DNA of 64,000 bases from Dryas octopetala (Eukaryota; Streptophyta; Magnoliopsida; Rosales; Rosaceae). The notes under the pieces were generated by a model. That model did not search any database and was not told the DNA's origin. It worked only from the letters and a program-made list of their open reading frames with translations. The DNA lies in assembly GCA_963921425.1 (NCBI GenBank), contig OY992835.1, positions 25,743,322 to 25,807,321 of the forward strand, read 5' to 3'. Shown in pieces: positions 1 to 12,233 of the stretch; within the stretch, counting starts at the first letter, position 1; each line of letters begins with the position of its first letter. Position numbers and translations under genes: made by a program.

Positions 1-190
1 ATTAACTCTAATGATCACACGTGTTTTTATATCACAAAATATGAATTGTTTACTTGCAGTAGAACTAACAATACATGATGGTCGAGAATGTCATGAAGAA
101 ATTTTATTTTTAATTACATATATAAGAGATATATAGAAGTGAAGGATAATGTATATATATGTTATAATAATTAATTAATTGAAATATTAG

Positions 191-2334
191 GAGGACGTGC
201 AACTGCTGAAGAAAATGGGAGTGGATACTTACAGATTCTCCATTTCTTGGTCAAGAATCCTCCCTGGTACGTTTTAATCTCCTCATCACTCCCGATCGAT
301 CATTTATTATATATCTTGTCGTTTCCTTTTTTTATTAGACTGTTACAATTGAATGATTAAATTTGCAGATGGGACGATAAGCGGTGGAATAAACCAAGAG
401 GGGATCAATTTCTACAACAGTTTGATTGATGATCTAATCCAGAATGGTATGAACCAATATATTCACAGCTGCTTAATTATATATATGTGGTCCATTAATC
501 CATGGCTTAATAAGATGGAAAATGAAATTTTGCATGGTGCAGGGATAACTCCATTTGTGACACTGTTCCACTTTGACTTACCCACAGCACTGCAAAGCAA
601 GTACAAAGGTTTCTTGAGCAGGCAGATCGTGTAGGTGTCCTAATTAATATACTCACATCCATCAAATTGTTTTCATGTATCCCAATTAAAACCCTTCATT
701 ATTTATTTAATTAACTCTAATAATATCTTTATTAGGGATGATTTTGAAGCCTACGCGGATTTATGTTTTGAAAAATTTGGTGACAAAGTGAAGCACTGGG
801 CTACTGTGAATGAGCCACAGATTTATGGGCTCTACGGCTACCAAATTGGAATGACTAACCCAGACGCAAACCCTGCAACCGATCCTTACTTGGCCACACA
901 TCACATTTTATTAGCCCATGCTTCAGCAGCAAAACTCTACAAACAAAAATACCAGGTCATTCCTTTACTTTGAATTAAGTTCATTTATTTACAACAAATA
1001 GAATACTATTGGTATATACGTCGGCACATTATTTAAGATCCAAATTTAAGATACAAATTTGAAATCTCTAACATTGATTTCTTCTATAGGCATCACAAGG
1101 AGGAGAGATTGGAATCCCGCTAGTAGTTCAATGGTTTGAGCCCTACCAAAACACCCCACAGGACAAAAATGCATCGCAGAGAGCGTTTGACTTCTTGGTT
1201 GGATGGTTAGTGAGCACTAATTACCAAATCTGTCCAACCAATACAACCCTGCCCTCCATCTTCTGTTCCTTGATTTGTTTTTTATTTTATTTTGGGTCTA
1301 AATTGAATTAACTAGGTTTATGGAGCCACTAGTATATGGTGATTACCCATTTGTTATGAAAGCTTTGGTAAGGGACGGACTGCCAGAATTCAGTGAAGAG
1401 GAGAAGGTGTTGGTAAAAGGGTCCTACGATTATATTGAGATAAACTATTATACTTCCAGATTCGCAGCTACTCTGCCAATATCCAACGATGATGTCTATA
1501 CTAGTCCCGATCAGCACCAGCATGTTGAGCTCACAGGTAATTTATAATTAAATTAGTTAAACTTAATTCCTACTAAATACTACATTAACAATACTTAAAC
1601 TTGCTTGTTTCTCACAGTGAACGACAGCAGCGGGAATCCCATAGGCCCATCAGTAAGATCATATTAATTATCCTTAATTAATTTGTTAAACGAACATCAA
1701 CTTTCAAGCAGTACCGCAGAAATCATGCAATTTAATTACTTACTAATTTGATCTTATTTGTTAATTAAATTTTTAATATCGTAGACACCAGGGAGCAGTC
1801 AGATATATGTGTATCCTCCTGGGCTAAGAGACGCGTTGGTTTTTATGAAGCACTACAACAATCCCAAATTCTACATTACCGAGAATGGTTCGTTAACTTA
1901 CTGCTTAGATGCCTTTAATTATCATTAAAATGACCCAGTTGTCATATTATATATGCCTTGCACTTGCAACAGGGTATCCAGATAAACGAGACGACGCCGT
2001 TCCAGTAGAAACCGCATTGCAGGACGATGCCCGAATTCAACACATTCTTAGCCATCTGGACGCTGTTTCAGAGGCCATGAAGTAAATATTTAATATAATT
2101 TAATTATTATAAGCAGTACAAGACGAATAACATAACACGTGTGTTTGTGAGTGCAGGAAGGGTGCAAATGTGAAGGGGTACCTCATGTGGGCTCTGCTGG
2201 ACTGCATGGAAATGGGATCGGGCTACCAAGTCCAGTTCGGTCTTAATTACACAGATTACCTTAACAACTTGAACCGCATTCCAAAGAAGTCCGCGGCCTG
2301 GCTTCAATCTTTTCTGGGTTCGCCTCCTTCATAG
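191..2334 (+). CDS. Family GH1 beta-glucosidase, 5' end outside window
   Basis: Retaining beta-glycosidase that hydrolyses plant beta-glucosides, probably secreted or vacuolar. Visible exons: 191-266, 369-446, 543-630, 736-955, 1090-1205, 1316-1536, 1618-1652, 1785-1887, 1973-2081, 2157-2334. They give 407 residues in one continuous frame; about 100 N-terminal residues of a normal ~510-aa GH1 enzyme lie upstream. Positions 1-190 look like intron. Family motifs are present: [17 protein letters not shown], acid/base Glu in TVNEP, nucleophile Glu in YITENG, and [14 protein letters not shown] near the third quarter. That last motif is typical of the clade holding rosaceous cyanogenic glucosidases, so the class is likely but the substrate is unknown. 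Odd points: the usual DNFEW glycone motif reads DCMEM, and NEP is preceded by TV instead of TF. A possible poly(A) signal AATAAA lies at about 2513. Confidence 0.93.
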
Positions 2335-2715
2335 ATTGGAGACTTGGAGTATTGGACCACTCCAAAAGAGCTGTAAACAACTAACAACAATGCTCGACTC
2401 CATTCCATTTATTTATTTGGAATGAAGAGACAAAAGATATGATATGGGTTCATCAGATGACTGCCTAGTAGAATTCTTCTATTTCTAGATTTTTCTTTTT
2501 GTGCGGAAAACTTAATAAAATTTTCAGACCTATCTGCGGTTTGTCATCACCTTTCCATTTGATCAAAATTCCATCCCTATCATACAACCAGAACTTGTCA
2601 AGTCAAAGCTACATAAACCTAATAAAATGCTACATTCTTCTAATGAAATGCTACACAAAATAAAAGCCAACTTTACATAAACTTAATTTCTACAAGGGGG
2701 GCTAATACCATAGAC
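2335..2715. other. Convergent 3' UTR region between GH1 and SYN2-like genes
   Basis: About 380 bases separate the stop codons of two convergent genes. The only signal seen is an AATAAA-like poly(A) hexamer near 2513 for the GH1 gene. No coding potential or repeat was recognised. Confidence 0.5.
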
Positions 2716-5700
2716 TTATGGTGCACATAAATACATAGTTTCAGAGGTGGCTCTATTGACCACATCGTCTCCCCACGTTTGGTCCCATTTGGGGCGTTTC
2801 CAGATCAGAATGTCACCATAAGCATCATCTTGTTTCACATCCACATACCCTTTAGTTTTCAAAACCTGAAAAAAGAAAAAAGAGAAAAACAATGTGTTGC
2901 ACACAACACTGTCAGATTTTGCATCTAGAATGTTTAAACGTTAGAATTTTGGGGTGCATGGATAAGTTTCTGTTCAACAGTATTGAAAGAACTAGAAGGC
3001 ACGCCCATGAATATAAGCATGGTATCTACAGTCAAGCATATTACAGAATGGCTTAAACGCCTTCCAACAAACTTTATAAGTTTTGTTTTGAAGCTACGTA
3101 AGTATGATATGAACATAAAAATGAGAGATGAAGGGATGTCTTTCCTCTATAAAAAAGGTACACAATTCAGTGTCATTATGTTGGTTTATTCTTCATAGAG
3201 TTAATCAAATAAAATGTACGCTCAATGGAGGGAGAACATGCAACTTCCCATAATTGGAGGCATTTATATGTTATAACAGTATATAAAGATCGTACCAGTA
3301 TCTCATAGAACAGCCTTGCACTTTCTTTCTTGGTTCTTCCTTCGGAAACCTGCAACAAGCTCACTTCCTCCTCTCCTCGAGTTTTACAATTTGGAAATTG
3401 TCTATGCAAGTACCTTGCAACCATTCTGTATGCACAAGTTTAACATGTTGAAAAAAGTCTTACAAGAAAAATTAACCCTGACATTTATGCCAAAAGAATT
3501 TCAGGAGGCTAACCATACCTGGTTCTCCCTGACCATCCATCTACAACAAAAATAAATTTTAAAGTTCAGGCATGAGTGCCACATAAAGCAAAATATACAA
3601 CTCATAAGGGACACAACAATTCAAATAAAAGTTAGCTTAGTGAAATCAATTCGAGATTCTTACCCAGTTCAGGGTTAACTCCTTCGAATAAGTTAATCTC
3701 CTGAGAAAATAAAAATAAAAATTAAAGATGAAAATCAACAAACCATGTTAACTAATTCAATTGCAAGAGTGAATGAGAAGCAACATAATAACAAACAGTG
3801 GCATCAATATCATACATGCTTGTTTCAGACCTTTAATTTGGTATTAAGCGAGCATTTCATGTACATTCATGTGTTTTGAGTACCACAAATAGAAAGGTTG
3901 ACAGGATGGCCTGTAGTTTCCTTTTCTGTATACTAGCACAGACTTATCTACATGTCCATCAATAAGTAGTACTATGTTTTCTTTATAAGGTCACTCCAAA
4001 GTAATCATTACTTTACCTCATTCAAAAAATTGAAATCATGTTCTTGATCCCTGTCCAGAGATGGTACTTCTTCTACACTTCCAGATAGGTCAGTTGGCTC
4101 CCTGCCCAGAGATAGCTCTTTCTCTATCCTTCCAGATGGCTCAGGTCTTACTATATCCATATCAGGAGCATCTGGGCTCCTTGGACTCTCAAATAATTTC
4201 ACTGATGTTGAGCGAAGAACAGGTGTTTTTGGTGCAATTGCTATTTGCTCTGATCTACCGACACTTGGAGATTCCAACACATCTAACTTTTCTGGAGGTC
4301 CATCTGGTGCAATTGCTATTTGCTCTGATCTACCGACACTTGGAGATTCCAACACATCTAACTTTTCTGGAGGTCCAACTGTTTCAGAAGATTCTATAAT
4401 CCTTAATTTACTTTTGCAGAAGAGGGATCTAAGCTCTTGTGAAACACCTGCTGAAAATATGGTTAGGAATTGTTCCACAACTAATATACCACAAATAAAT
4501 AATGATAGAACACTTGCCATGTATCAATGGCTCCAAGAAATCACGGGACAGATTTCCATTTCGATGAGCTTTCCAGGCAGCAAGGGCAGTTTGAGGAACT
4601 TTTCTTCTTTTAGAAACCAAGTCACTTGCATCATGTATGCTTTGCCTGACTACCCTGTGAAATTTCATTTGATGGTTTTTCAGTCCTTGGTCAACTTATT
4701 ATCCATTGCAACATAATTAAAATCCAAACTGTCCCAAATAATGATTTCAATTTTAATGATGGATGAACCAAATTTTATAAAAGTTAAAAACAGAAATAAT
4801 TTCTTGCCTACATTTCTCTACATATGCAAAACTAGAACACTTCAACTGAACACATGTAAAAAGGCAGTAAACCATCACGTACACATTAGGCAGCACTATC
4901 ATATCATCAATGACACATTTTCTTTTCCTAGAAATTCGAGCAGACTCCTTAGTAGCTGGTGTGGGAATAACCATCAACTTTGGTGTAGTAGCACCTGCAT
5001 TAGAAGAAATTAATTAGGACAAACTTGTTAAGTACAAGTGAAAGTTTTGTTTTCAAATATATATTACATTTACAAGTTAGAACTTAGTGTCTGACAAAGA
5101 AGAAATAATGTGTAACTCTGAATGTTAGAGCTAAGGCAATCCTTTATCTAGAGTGAACATTTATAGGAATTGAATGTTTAAGAGGTAATGAGAAACATAA
5201 CATTAAATTCGTTAAACGAGAATTTTGTACCTAAAGCATCTGGGAGCTGGGCGTCAGGAGTTCTATCATATGCAATAGAGAGAGGATCTGGATCTTCTTC
5301 TGCAATAATTTTACATTCTATATTATTTAGGGAAATCATCTCCGGTAATTTTTTTGGCTCTCCATCAATATGATTCTCTTCACCAAATGAACAAACACGT
5401 TCTTGAGGTTGCTTGGCCCCACAAAACATATCAAGGTCCATGTACTCTTCTTGAGAAAATGTACAATTTTGCAGTTTTTCCATCTCATCTTCTAAGTTGC
5501 TAAGGTGGTCTTCTATCATAATCTGACACGGCTGATTTTCTGGTTGCGCCAACTCTGGTTCCATAATCTCCTCTTGATCAATTTGATGATCGTTACCTGA
5601 TGTTATAACATGGTAGGAAGGTTCTCTCTCAATCCCATAAAATGTCTCAAGGTTCACACATTCTTCTTGAGAAAACCTAACGTCTTGAAGCTTTTCCGGG

Positions 5701-6013
5701 CTTCCTCCTCCTTGAATTCCATCTTGAGATAGAGCTATATCTGGAGCCTTTATCTGCTCTGCATTAGTTTCATGGTCTTCACCAAACGGTTTAACTTGGT
5801 TTGGAGGTTCTTCCTCAACTCCATAAAATATTTCTAGGTCTGCACATTCTTCTTGAGAGAACCTATTCTCTCGAAGCTTCTCCATGATTGCTTCTGAATT
5901 GGCTCCACTACTCAATGTTCTTAACTCCATATTAAAGTCCATCAGGTGAGATGAAAGTACACTGTAATAAGAAATACTTTTCAAAAATAAGATTGAAGGA
6001 AAATATTGCAAAA

Positions 6014-6048
<35 letters not shown>

Positions 6049-8008
6049 GAATAACGAAAATTTATAAACTTAGAGCATCAGAAATGGTTTTACACACTCT
6101 TGGACTGGGGTGTAATCAGCAGAGAACATATTGTTGCAGGCACCAAATTCCTCATAATCATACTGCACAAACACATGCTGACATTTCAGGTGCGTATTCC
6201 TGATGAACTTAATCAACAAATAAAGATGCTCATAGGAAAATTTGGCAATCATTTTGAACTTTTTGTTATAAGATTGTATGACTTGAAAAAGAAATCTGAA
6301 ATCTCTTAGGGCCTGAAAATGAGAAAAGTGACCTATATGGAAAGATATCATGAAAAGTTAAGAAAAGAAGAAAGAATGCATATTAGGCTCAAAAACACTA
6401 ACAAAATAGTTAAGCATTAAGAATGAGTATGTACCATTTCTAAAGAGAATTGTCCTATTCCACTCCTCTTTGCACAATCTGTTTCATATGATGCTGAATT
6501 AAGTAAAATTATACAAATAAAAGAAAAGTAAAAAAGTATTCAAGACCACAAATATTTAATACCTTTAAGTGTGATATCTTCCTGGGACATCACATTGCCT
6601 CTGGGAAGTAAGGGAAATAAACATGTTCAATATGAGTACCAGATACAGGAATATCCCTGATACAATGTTTATAAGCTACATAGCTTACCCACTAACATCT
6701 TCAAGGATCCCCAGATCAAAAGCATCCAGTTCAAACCTATCTGGTAGGGTAACAGAGTAATAAGGTGCACGCAGTGTTTTTGCATCTGAATTCTCTTTTG
6801 TACTAACCACAAATTTGTTGATTTTAATTAGCACTTCATTGCAGTCATCAAACAGATATTCAACTTTTTTCGAGTATATTCGGACAACACCAAGAAGCAG
6901 GTAGGCTAGTACCCTATATGCGACAACATCCCATTCATCCTGCAAAATTTTATCTGCGTAACAGAATAGGGTTTTAGGATATCTAAGGTTAGCTCAATGT
7001 CAAATAAAATTAAGAGGTATCTCAATGTTTAACCTAATAGAGTTGAAGTAAATGCCCTCGATCATCTCATTTGCCAACCCTAATTGATGTCACTTTTAAA
7101 TATGATAGTAATAGCATCAAGGACAGCATCCAAAAAGTATCACACTATCCTATCCTCAAAATTTTAAAATAAAGTCAGAAATTTTCCTGGTAACCACCAA
7201 GAAAACAACATTTCCCAAAATTTTCTGTCAGTCTTCTTCAAAGTCCCAAAGAAATCTATTTTTAAGAATACAACTAAACACACCTCGAGATTCTGCAAAC
7301 AACCAGTGATTCCGAGTAATCTTTACCAGTCTACCTCCCATAATAGCATACCTAAATTCGACAGCGACTAAGCAGTGCACAAGGAAGTGGAACACAGAGA
7401 GATGGTTGCTAACAGTAGCTAATAGCAAACCCAGAAACCAGAATGAAGGTGCCTCAAAGCAAATATAAACATAAGTAAGCCACCAAATGCGGAATACCCG
7501 TGAAGAGAAAACACCCTTTCCAGAAAATTTTCTATCCTAGGACTCATAAGCATTACAACACCCAGAAAAAAGACAAATTTCTCTAAGCACTAAAGCAAGT
7601 GACAATTGACAAGAGTCCCACATTATTATTTTAAAATAAAACGAAACAGACAAGCAAAAAAAAAGACACACACACAGAGTAACTATCTGTTTGGTGCTTG
7701 GGGAAAGAACCAGAGAAAAATTAACAAACAGTAGGTGTTCAAATCTGCTTCAAAAACAAACCCATGTTAAAAATTCATGATTTTGTTGTGATTTTCCCTC
7801 ATTTTTTTCGAAAAAAAAGTCGAGCAAAATGCAAAGAATATAAGAATGTAGAAATCTTTGAGGTGGAGAGAAAGTGACACGAACCCACAGAGGAGGAGAT
7901 GTCGGTCTCTTTGACCTGTGCCTTCTTGAGCTTTTTGAAACAATACGCGGCAACCCATATGGCGCCTAAAGGTCCTTTTCTTGACAGGAGGCACTGTGAG
8001 TAGAACAT
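2716..8008 (-). CDS. SYN2: Sister chromatid cohesion 1 protein, SYN2/RAD21.1-type alpha-kleisin
   Basis: Cohesin kleisin subunit that closes the SMC1-SMC3 ring in the nucleus; Arabidopsis SYN2/RAD21.1 acts in DNA repair. Exons (transcript order): 8008-7885, 6953-6689, 6600-6563, 6493-6435, 6162-6098, 5961-5231, 4994-4883, 4654-4518, 4447-4017, 3700-3664, 3540-3519, 3425-3296, 2865-2716, totalling 766 aa. The start is the ATG of MFYSQCLLSRKGPLGAIWVA, the canonical RAD21 N terminus. Exon 2 gives the rest of that domain (YRVLAYLLLGVVRIYSKKV). The C-terminal winged helix is VSLLQVSEGRTKKESARLFY then VLKTKGYVDVKQ. The middle is acidic and repetitive (RFSQEEC.DLE.FYG three times). IPTPATKESARISRKRK in exon 7 is SYN2-like and separates it from SYN3/SYN4. 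Exon 5 is the weakest part: only a poor GTGTGT donor keeps the frame. The donor after exon 8 is GC, and exon 11 is 22 nt. Confidence 0.92.
4231..4380 (-). repeat. 75-bp in-frame tandem duplication in the SYN2-like gene
   Basis: Two adjacent 75-bp copies (4231-4305 and 4306-4380) are nearly identical; the visible difference is the last triplet pair. The 25-codon unit adds one extra copy of a segment containing LDVLESPSVGRSEQIAIAP. It lies in the linker encoded by exon 9, just before a KTPV motif. The corresponding part of Arabidopsis SYN2 also carries short APETPV repeats, so the region appears prone to expansion. Confidence 0.95.
6016..6044. repeat. (AT)n microsatellite in a SYN2-like intron
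   Basis: About 14 AT dinucleotides in a row, lying between exons 5 and 6 of the minus-strand cohesin gene. It sits about 55 bases downstream of the exon 6 acceptor, outside coding sequence. Confidence 0.9.
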
Positions 8009-9540
8009 GCTTCTGCTTTGGCTTTCCAGCTTTAACTCTCTGTGATTTTGTTTCTCGGAGATACGAGGAAAAGAAAGACACAACAATGGCTGGCAAGATT
8101 ATGCGGTTAAGCCTCCAGAGTCCAGTGGCCACAAGAGGTGTTCAAGAAGAAACGGTCGACTGTGGTGTAGCGTGTCCTGTAACTCTGTAAGTCTCTGAGA
8201 CTTGGATTGGACCGAAACAAACAAACGAATAAATTATAGCTCAGAGGTCCATGTGTTGGGGTAAAAAACTGGAAGAGTGTGGGTAAATATATCCTTCATA
8301 ATTATTTTAAAAATAAAGATAAATAGATAAATAGTAACGAGGTAAATCCTCTGTTTTTTTTTTTTTTGGCCAATGAGGTAAGTCCAATTAAAAAAACAAT
8401 GGGGGGAAAATGTTCGACAAATAAAATTTATATTTTTTGGTAAATACAAACAAATTTATTTTAATAAAAAAATTGGATGGCACTTATTACATTTCTTTTT
8501 GGTTTTTTTTGCCTTTTGGTAGGTCACAGTCAACCTCCTATATTTGGTGGGTTGCCCGGATTGTGCTATTGCCATTTATGTAATTCAAGTATTGTATGGG
8601 CCTATGGTGCAAGCCCTAAAATCTTATTGGTAATACTATTTATTTAAAAAAAATTAAATTAAATTTTCACAATTTACTAAATTTTTCGATTTTTTCTTAT
8701 TTAAATAAAAGGAAAGTATCTGAATTTGTAGTAAAAGCTTTCTACCAAATAGGGGAGATTGGGAGAAAGCAAAATGTATACCAAAACCAAGAAGATAAAG
8801 ATTGTGAATGAAATGGCAGTAAAACTCCAGCTCAGGCGCTAGTTTTGTTGCACTGCATATTCATCTTTATCCACTGTAAATTATTCTGACGCGTGTAAAG
8901 TTGTAAACCAACCAAACTACGTGTCAATCCACCTTAACTTTTAACCAGAATGACCAGAACAGTCCTAAAAGGATAAAACATATGCAATGAATATCTGACT
9001 TCCTAAATCAATAGTTTTATGGGATCTTTCGATTCTCGGCAATGAATGATTGGTTAAACAGTACCGTAAAATTTTGTACCAACCGATAGTGTAAATGTAA
9101 TTTCCAATGGAAATCCTAAGCAAATTAATTCCATTAGACCAGACAAGAAAATACAAAGTATGCTACTTGCTAGGTAAATACAGTGACTCATTTCAATTAC
9201 AATGTACAACGAAATGTAATCCATCAAGTTTCCGCCAGCTTTCCAAGTGATAATATCAACAGCAGCACAGCACAGGAAACCTGACAGAAACGGGGCATTT
9301 AAGAAGTCGCCCAAATTTTTTTTAAAAAGATGACAACAATCAAATGCTTCCTGTCAGCAGACGCAGCCGAGAAAAATCATATACATTAGCCAACTTCCGA
9401 AACAATACATCAACTCCATTGCCCAGAAAAAGCTTCCATTCTTAGTTTCAGCGTGGCAACGGTACTGCAATTGTGCATTCTGTATTGTTACAGTATTTGA
9501 ACAGAAGTTTTCATTTCATTATTCAACGTCCGATTTAGGA
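8009..9540. other. SYN2-like promoter side and 3' flank of mTERF5-like gene
   Basis: The first ~200 bases upstream of the SYN2-like ATG (8009-8210) are less AT-rich and probably hold its 5' UTR and promoter. A poly(T) tract lies at about 8355. From about 8400 to 9000 the DNA is AT-rich and unique. The part from about 9340 to 9540 is probably 3' UTR of the mTERF5-like gene. No additional gene was recognised; short ORFs here have no family motif. Confidence 0.4.
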
Positions 9541-11880
9541 TCATTGCTTGCTATAACTTGGATCTTTGCCAGCAGCCATTTTCTTAATTTTCTTTTCAAG
9601 AGCCTTGTCAAAGTTACTACCTGACAATGATAATAACTGGTTCAGCAGTAGCATGACTCCACATTCCTTCATAAGTGCATACCTTGGTTTAATCCTTTCT
9701 TCTAAACTATAACCAAAATACTGAGGGAATTTAACCAGCTCTGATTTTGAATAATCCATGGTCAAAAAGAACTCCCATTTTGGTATCAAGTTCTCTGCCA
9801 AGCTGAAAGTATATAAAGCCCCATATCTTGAAAGCATGGTCCTAACTTCCTCCTTAGTGTATCCCCTCTCAAAGAAAAATTCTGACACAGGCTTCAAGTT
9901 GGCTTCAATACTAAGGCCAAAAACCGTGGGAGATCGATGGAGTAGAACAGCAACATCCACCCCCAATGAGAGAAAGTACTCAGCTGTGGGCCGTAACTTG
10001 TCCTCTACACTGTAACTTATAATGTTTGGGCAGCGTGTCAAAACCTTACCTATGATCTCTGCTGAAAGGCCCATTTCATAGAGGAACTCTATAGTTGTCT
10101 TCACCTTCTGCCTACTGTAAGTGAGCAGGGCTGGAAAGCGGTATATCACTTTGGCCCACTGTTTCTTGTCCACACCCAGGTCTTCCAAGAAAGTCATGGT
10201 GGGTATAAGATTTTCAGATAGACTGATTCCACACAACTGAGGCCTCTTATTGAGGATTGTAGGAATATCAGATTTTGGCACCCCAAGTTCAAGGAGAAAC
10301 TCAACAACTGGCTTTATTTTGCCCTCCAAACTGTAGTAGGCAAAAGATGGAAATCTGCGTGCAATTCCCTTGATTTGATCAAGATCCATGCCAAGCTCTA
10401 AAAGGTAGAGAATGTGAGGTGGGAGCTTCCCAGCTGGGCCTATCTCACTTACTCGAGATATGGCTTTTAGCTTCTTCAAGTCAGTAGATGACTGAGATTT
10501 TGTAACTGGTGCAACTGGTTCAACTGGCTTTTCTTTTACAGGTGCATCTGGAAAACTTTCCACCACATCTACCAGAAACATTCCATGCTCCTCAAGAAGG
10601 GATTCAAGGTAAGGGATTAGAGCTTCCCTAATCTCAAGAGTTGTTAGCTCTCGTCCTGCAAGAGAAGTTGATTCAACAATTTAAAATTTACAATGATAAT
10701 TTAAGCTGGATGCAGAGAGAAGCAGTAACATGTTGAATTCGAACCTACAAGATACCGGGCTTTATGGACAGTATGAAGCTTAGAGATCAGGTTGTCAACG
10801 AAAAGGTCTGACTTGTTTATGGTTCTCGCAGCAACAGTATTGCTAAGACCTTGTTTCTTCAAGAACAAGGTTAGGACAGCTCTGGCTTCTTCTTTTTCAG
10901 CTGCTAAAAGAGCCGGAGATACCAGTTTTAAGCTAAATGACCCTTCTATCCCAGAGTCAGCTGTACAAATGTTGAAACATACTGGTTAAATTTTCAAGAG
11001 ACAAAGATAGATTGTGTGCAAAATTTATATGATTGTTGGCATTGCCCTACAATAGCTATATTAGAGGAATGTGTAACTAATTGCTTACCAAACCTTGCTT
11101 GACAGAAAAAGATTTTCTGAGGGAAAGTAAGTCTCGTCCTGGAGAAAAATAAAATGGCATCAATTTTCGCTGTGACAAGTATAAAAAAGAGAAAATAAAC
11201 AAAAAGAAAAATTGTGGGCAGATAGAGAGAGTGCACATGTGGAATGCTGAGTCTCTCAATGCTTGCAGTATGGGCCGTATGGCATGAAGTAGATAATAAA
11301 TAACACCATAATTCCAGCCTATAAAAATCTACTTAATCACATTGAATGCCTCAAGTTTTCCGTCCCAAAATCTCGCAATCACAAAAATGTAATGATTTTG
11401 CTCCATAGTCTCCTTTCCTATACAAGTTGGTGCACCAAGCCACCTTTGTTTTATGACCAATAGATCTTTCATTTTTCCTAGTCCTCCTTTGAACTATACT
11501 ATTAGGAGTAGTTCACAATCTCCATTCTATAATCCACTTCAAAATATGACTTAATATGCAAATAATTACTTCAATTTTTTCCAACATCCCAATTTCCAAG
11601 TGCACGTTAGTTAACTTACAAGGCATTGTATTAATATACAAACAAATGTTTAAGCATTAACCTCACAAATTTTAGAGGGTAGAGATACGTCAACATGAAG
11701 CTTGAATCATTGACATTACACCATCTACATATGCCAATCAGTTACGAAATTACCACAATATTCTTTGCCAATTAAGAGCCAAACCATAAACCCAGTTGAG
11801 GGAGAGTACCTGGTGGTGCTGAAATTTACTTTTAGTGGAGATGCGAATTCGGCCGAGCGTATGCCACAGAAAGCTTCCAT
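9541..11880 (-). CDS. MTERF5: mTERF-family protein, mTERF5/MDA1-like, plastid
   Basis: Mitochondrial transcription termination factor family protein. The Arabidopsis mTERF5/MDA1 relative acts on plastid transcription. Exons: 11880-11810, 11138-11089, 10960-10745, 10655-9541 (71+50+216+1115 nt), giving 483 aa with exact frame closure. The start begins MEAFCGIRSAEFASPLKVNF, a Ser/Arg-rich and acid-poor stretch suited to a plastid transit peptide. Residues from about 190 onward are stacked ~35-aa mTERF helices, each with a hydrophobic P-containing core (for example IPTILNKRPQLCGIS, GKVLTRCPNIISYS, VAVLLHRSPTVFGLS, MLSRYGALYTFSL, LVKFPQYFGYSL.ERIKPRY). The match to mTERF5 extends through the C-terminal LLNQLLSLSGSNF. 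It is head-to-head with the ribosome recycling factor gene. Confidence 0.93.
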
Positions 11881-12233
11881 TTTCAGCTTAAATTTAACAA
11901 CAACCAAAATTACTGGTATTTGAGGATTGAGCTGAAAAGGAGAAGGGAAAGGGTCGTGTGGGTTTTGTAGTCTTGGTGTTTGGATATGCTGTGTGAGTGT
12001 GTGAGTGAGTGAGCGCGTCCGTTGCTGTCGCCAAAGTATCAGTGTGACCGCTTTGTTGCAATCAGATTAGTAATGCGTCGTCGTTTCTAAAATCAGATTA
12101 CTAATGCGTCGTCGTTTCGTCGTTTCTTTAAACGGACGTCTAAATTTTAAAGCCCAAATCGCTTGGAGGCCCAAATCATAGGCCTCACTGCGCGGGGGTT
12201 TATCAAATCTAAAACCCTAGAGAGCTTACAGCC
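11881..12233. promoter_or_regulatory. Bidirectional promoter between mTERF5-like and RRF genes
   Basis: Only 353 bases separate the two divergent start codons. On the RRF side there are two site II-like GCCCA cores (12152-12156 and 12169-12173) and a telo box AAACCCTA (12212-12219) just ahead of the ATG. This pairing is established as common in plant promoters of translation and organelle-biogenesis genes, where TCP factors bind site II. A module containing TAATGCGTCGTCGTTTC occurs twice in direct order (about 12060-12087 and 12091-12118, 31-bp spacing). No clear TATA box was seen for either gene. Confidence 0.7.
12060..12118. repeat. Direct repeat of a 28-bp promoter module
   Basis: Two copies of an ATCAGATTA-n-TAATGCGTCGTCGTTTC segment, 31 bp apart, lie midway between the divergent genes. 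A third partial CGTCGTTTC follows directly at 12117-12125. The repeat could double a transcription-factor site, but no known factor is assigned. Confidence 0.85.
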
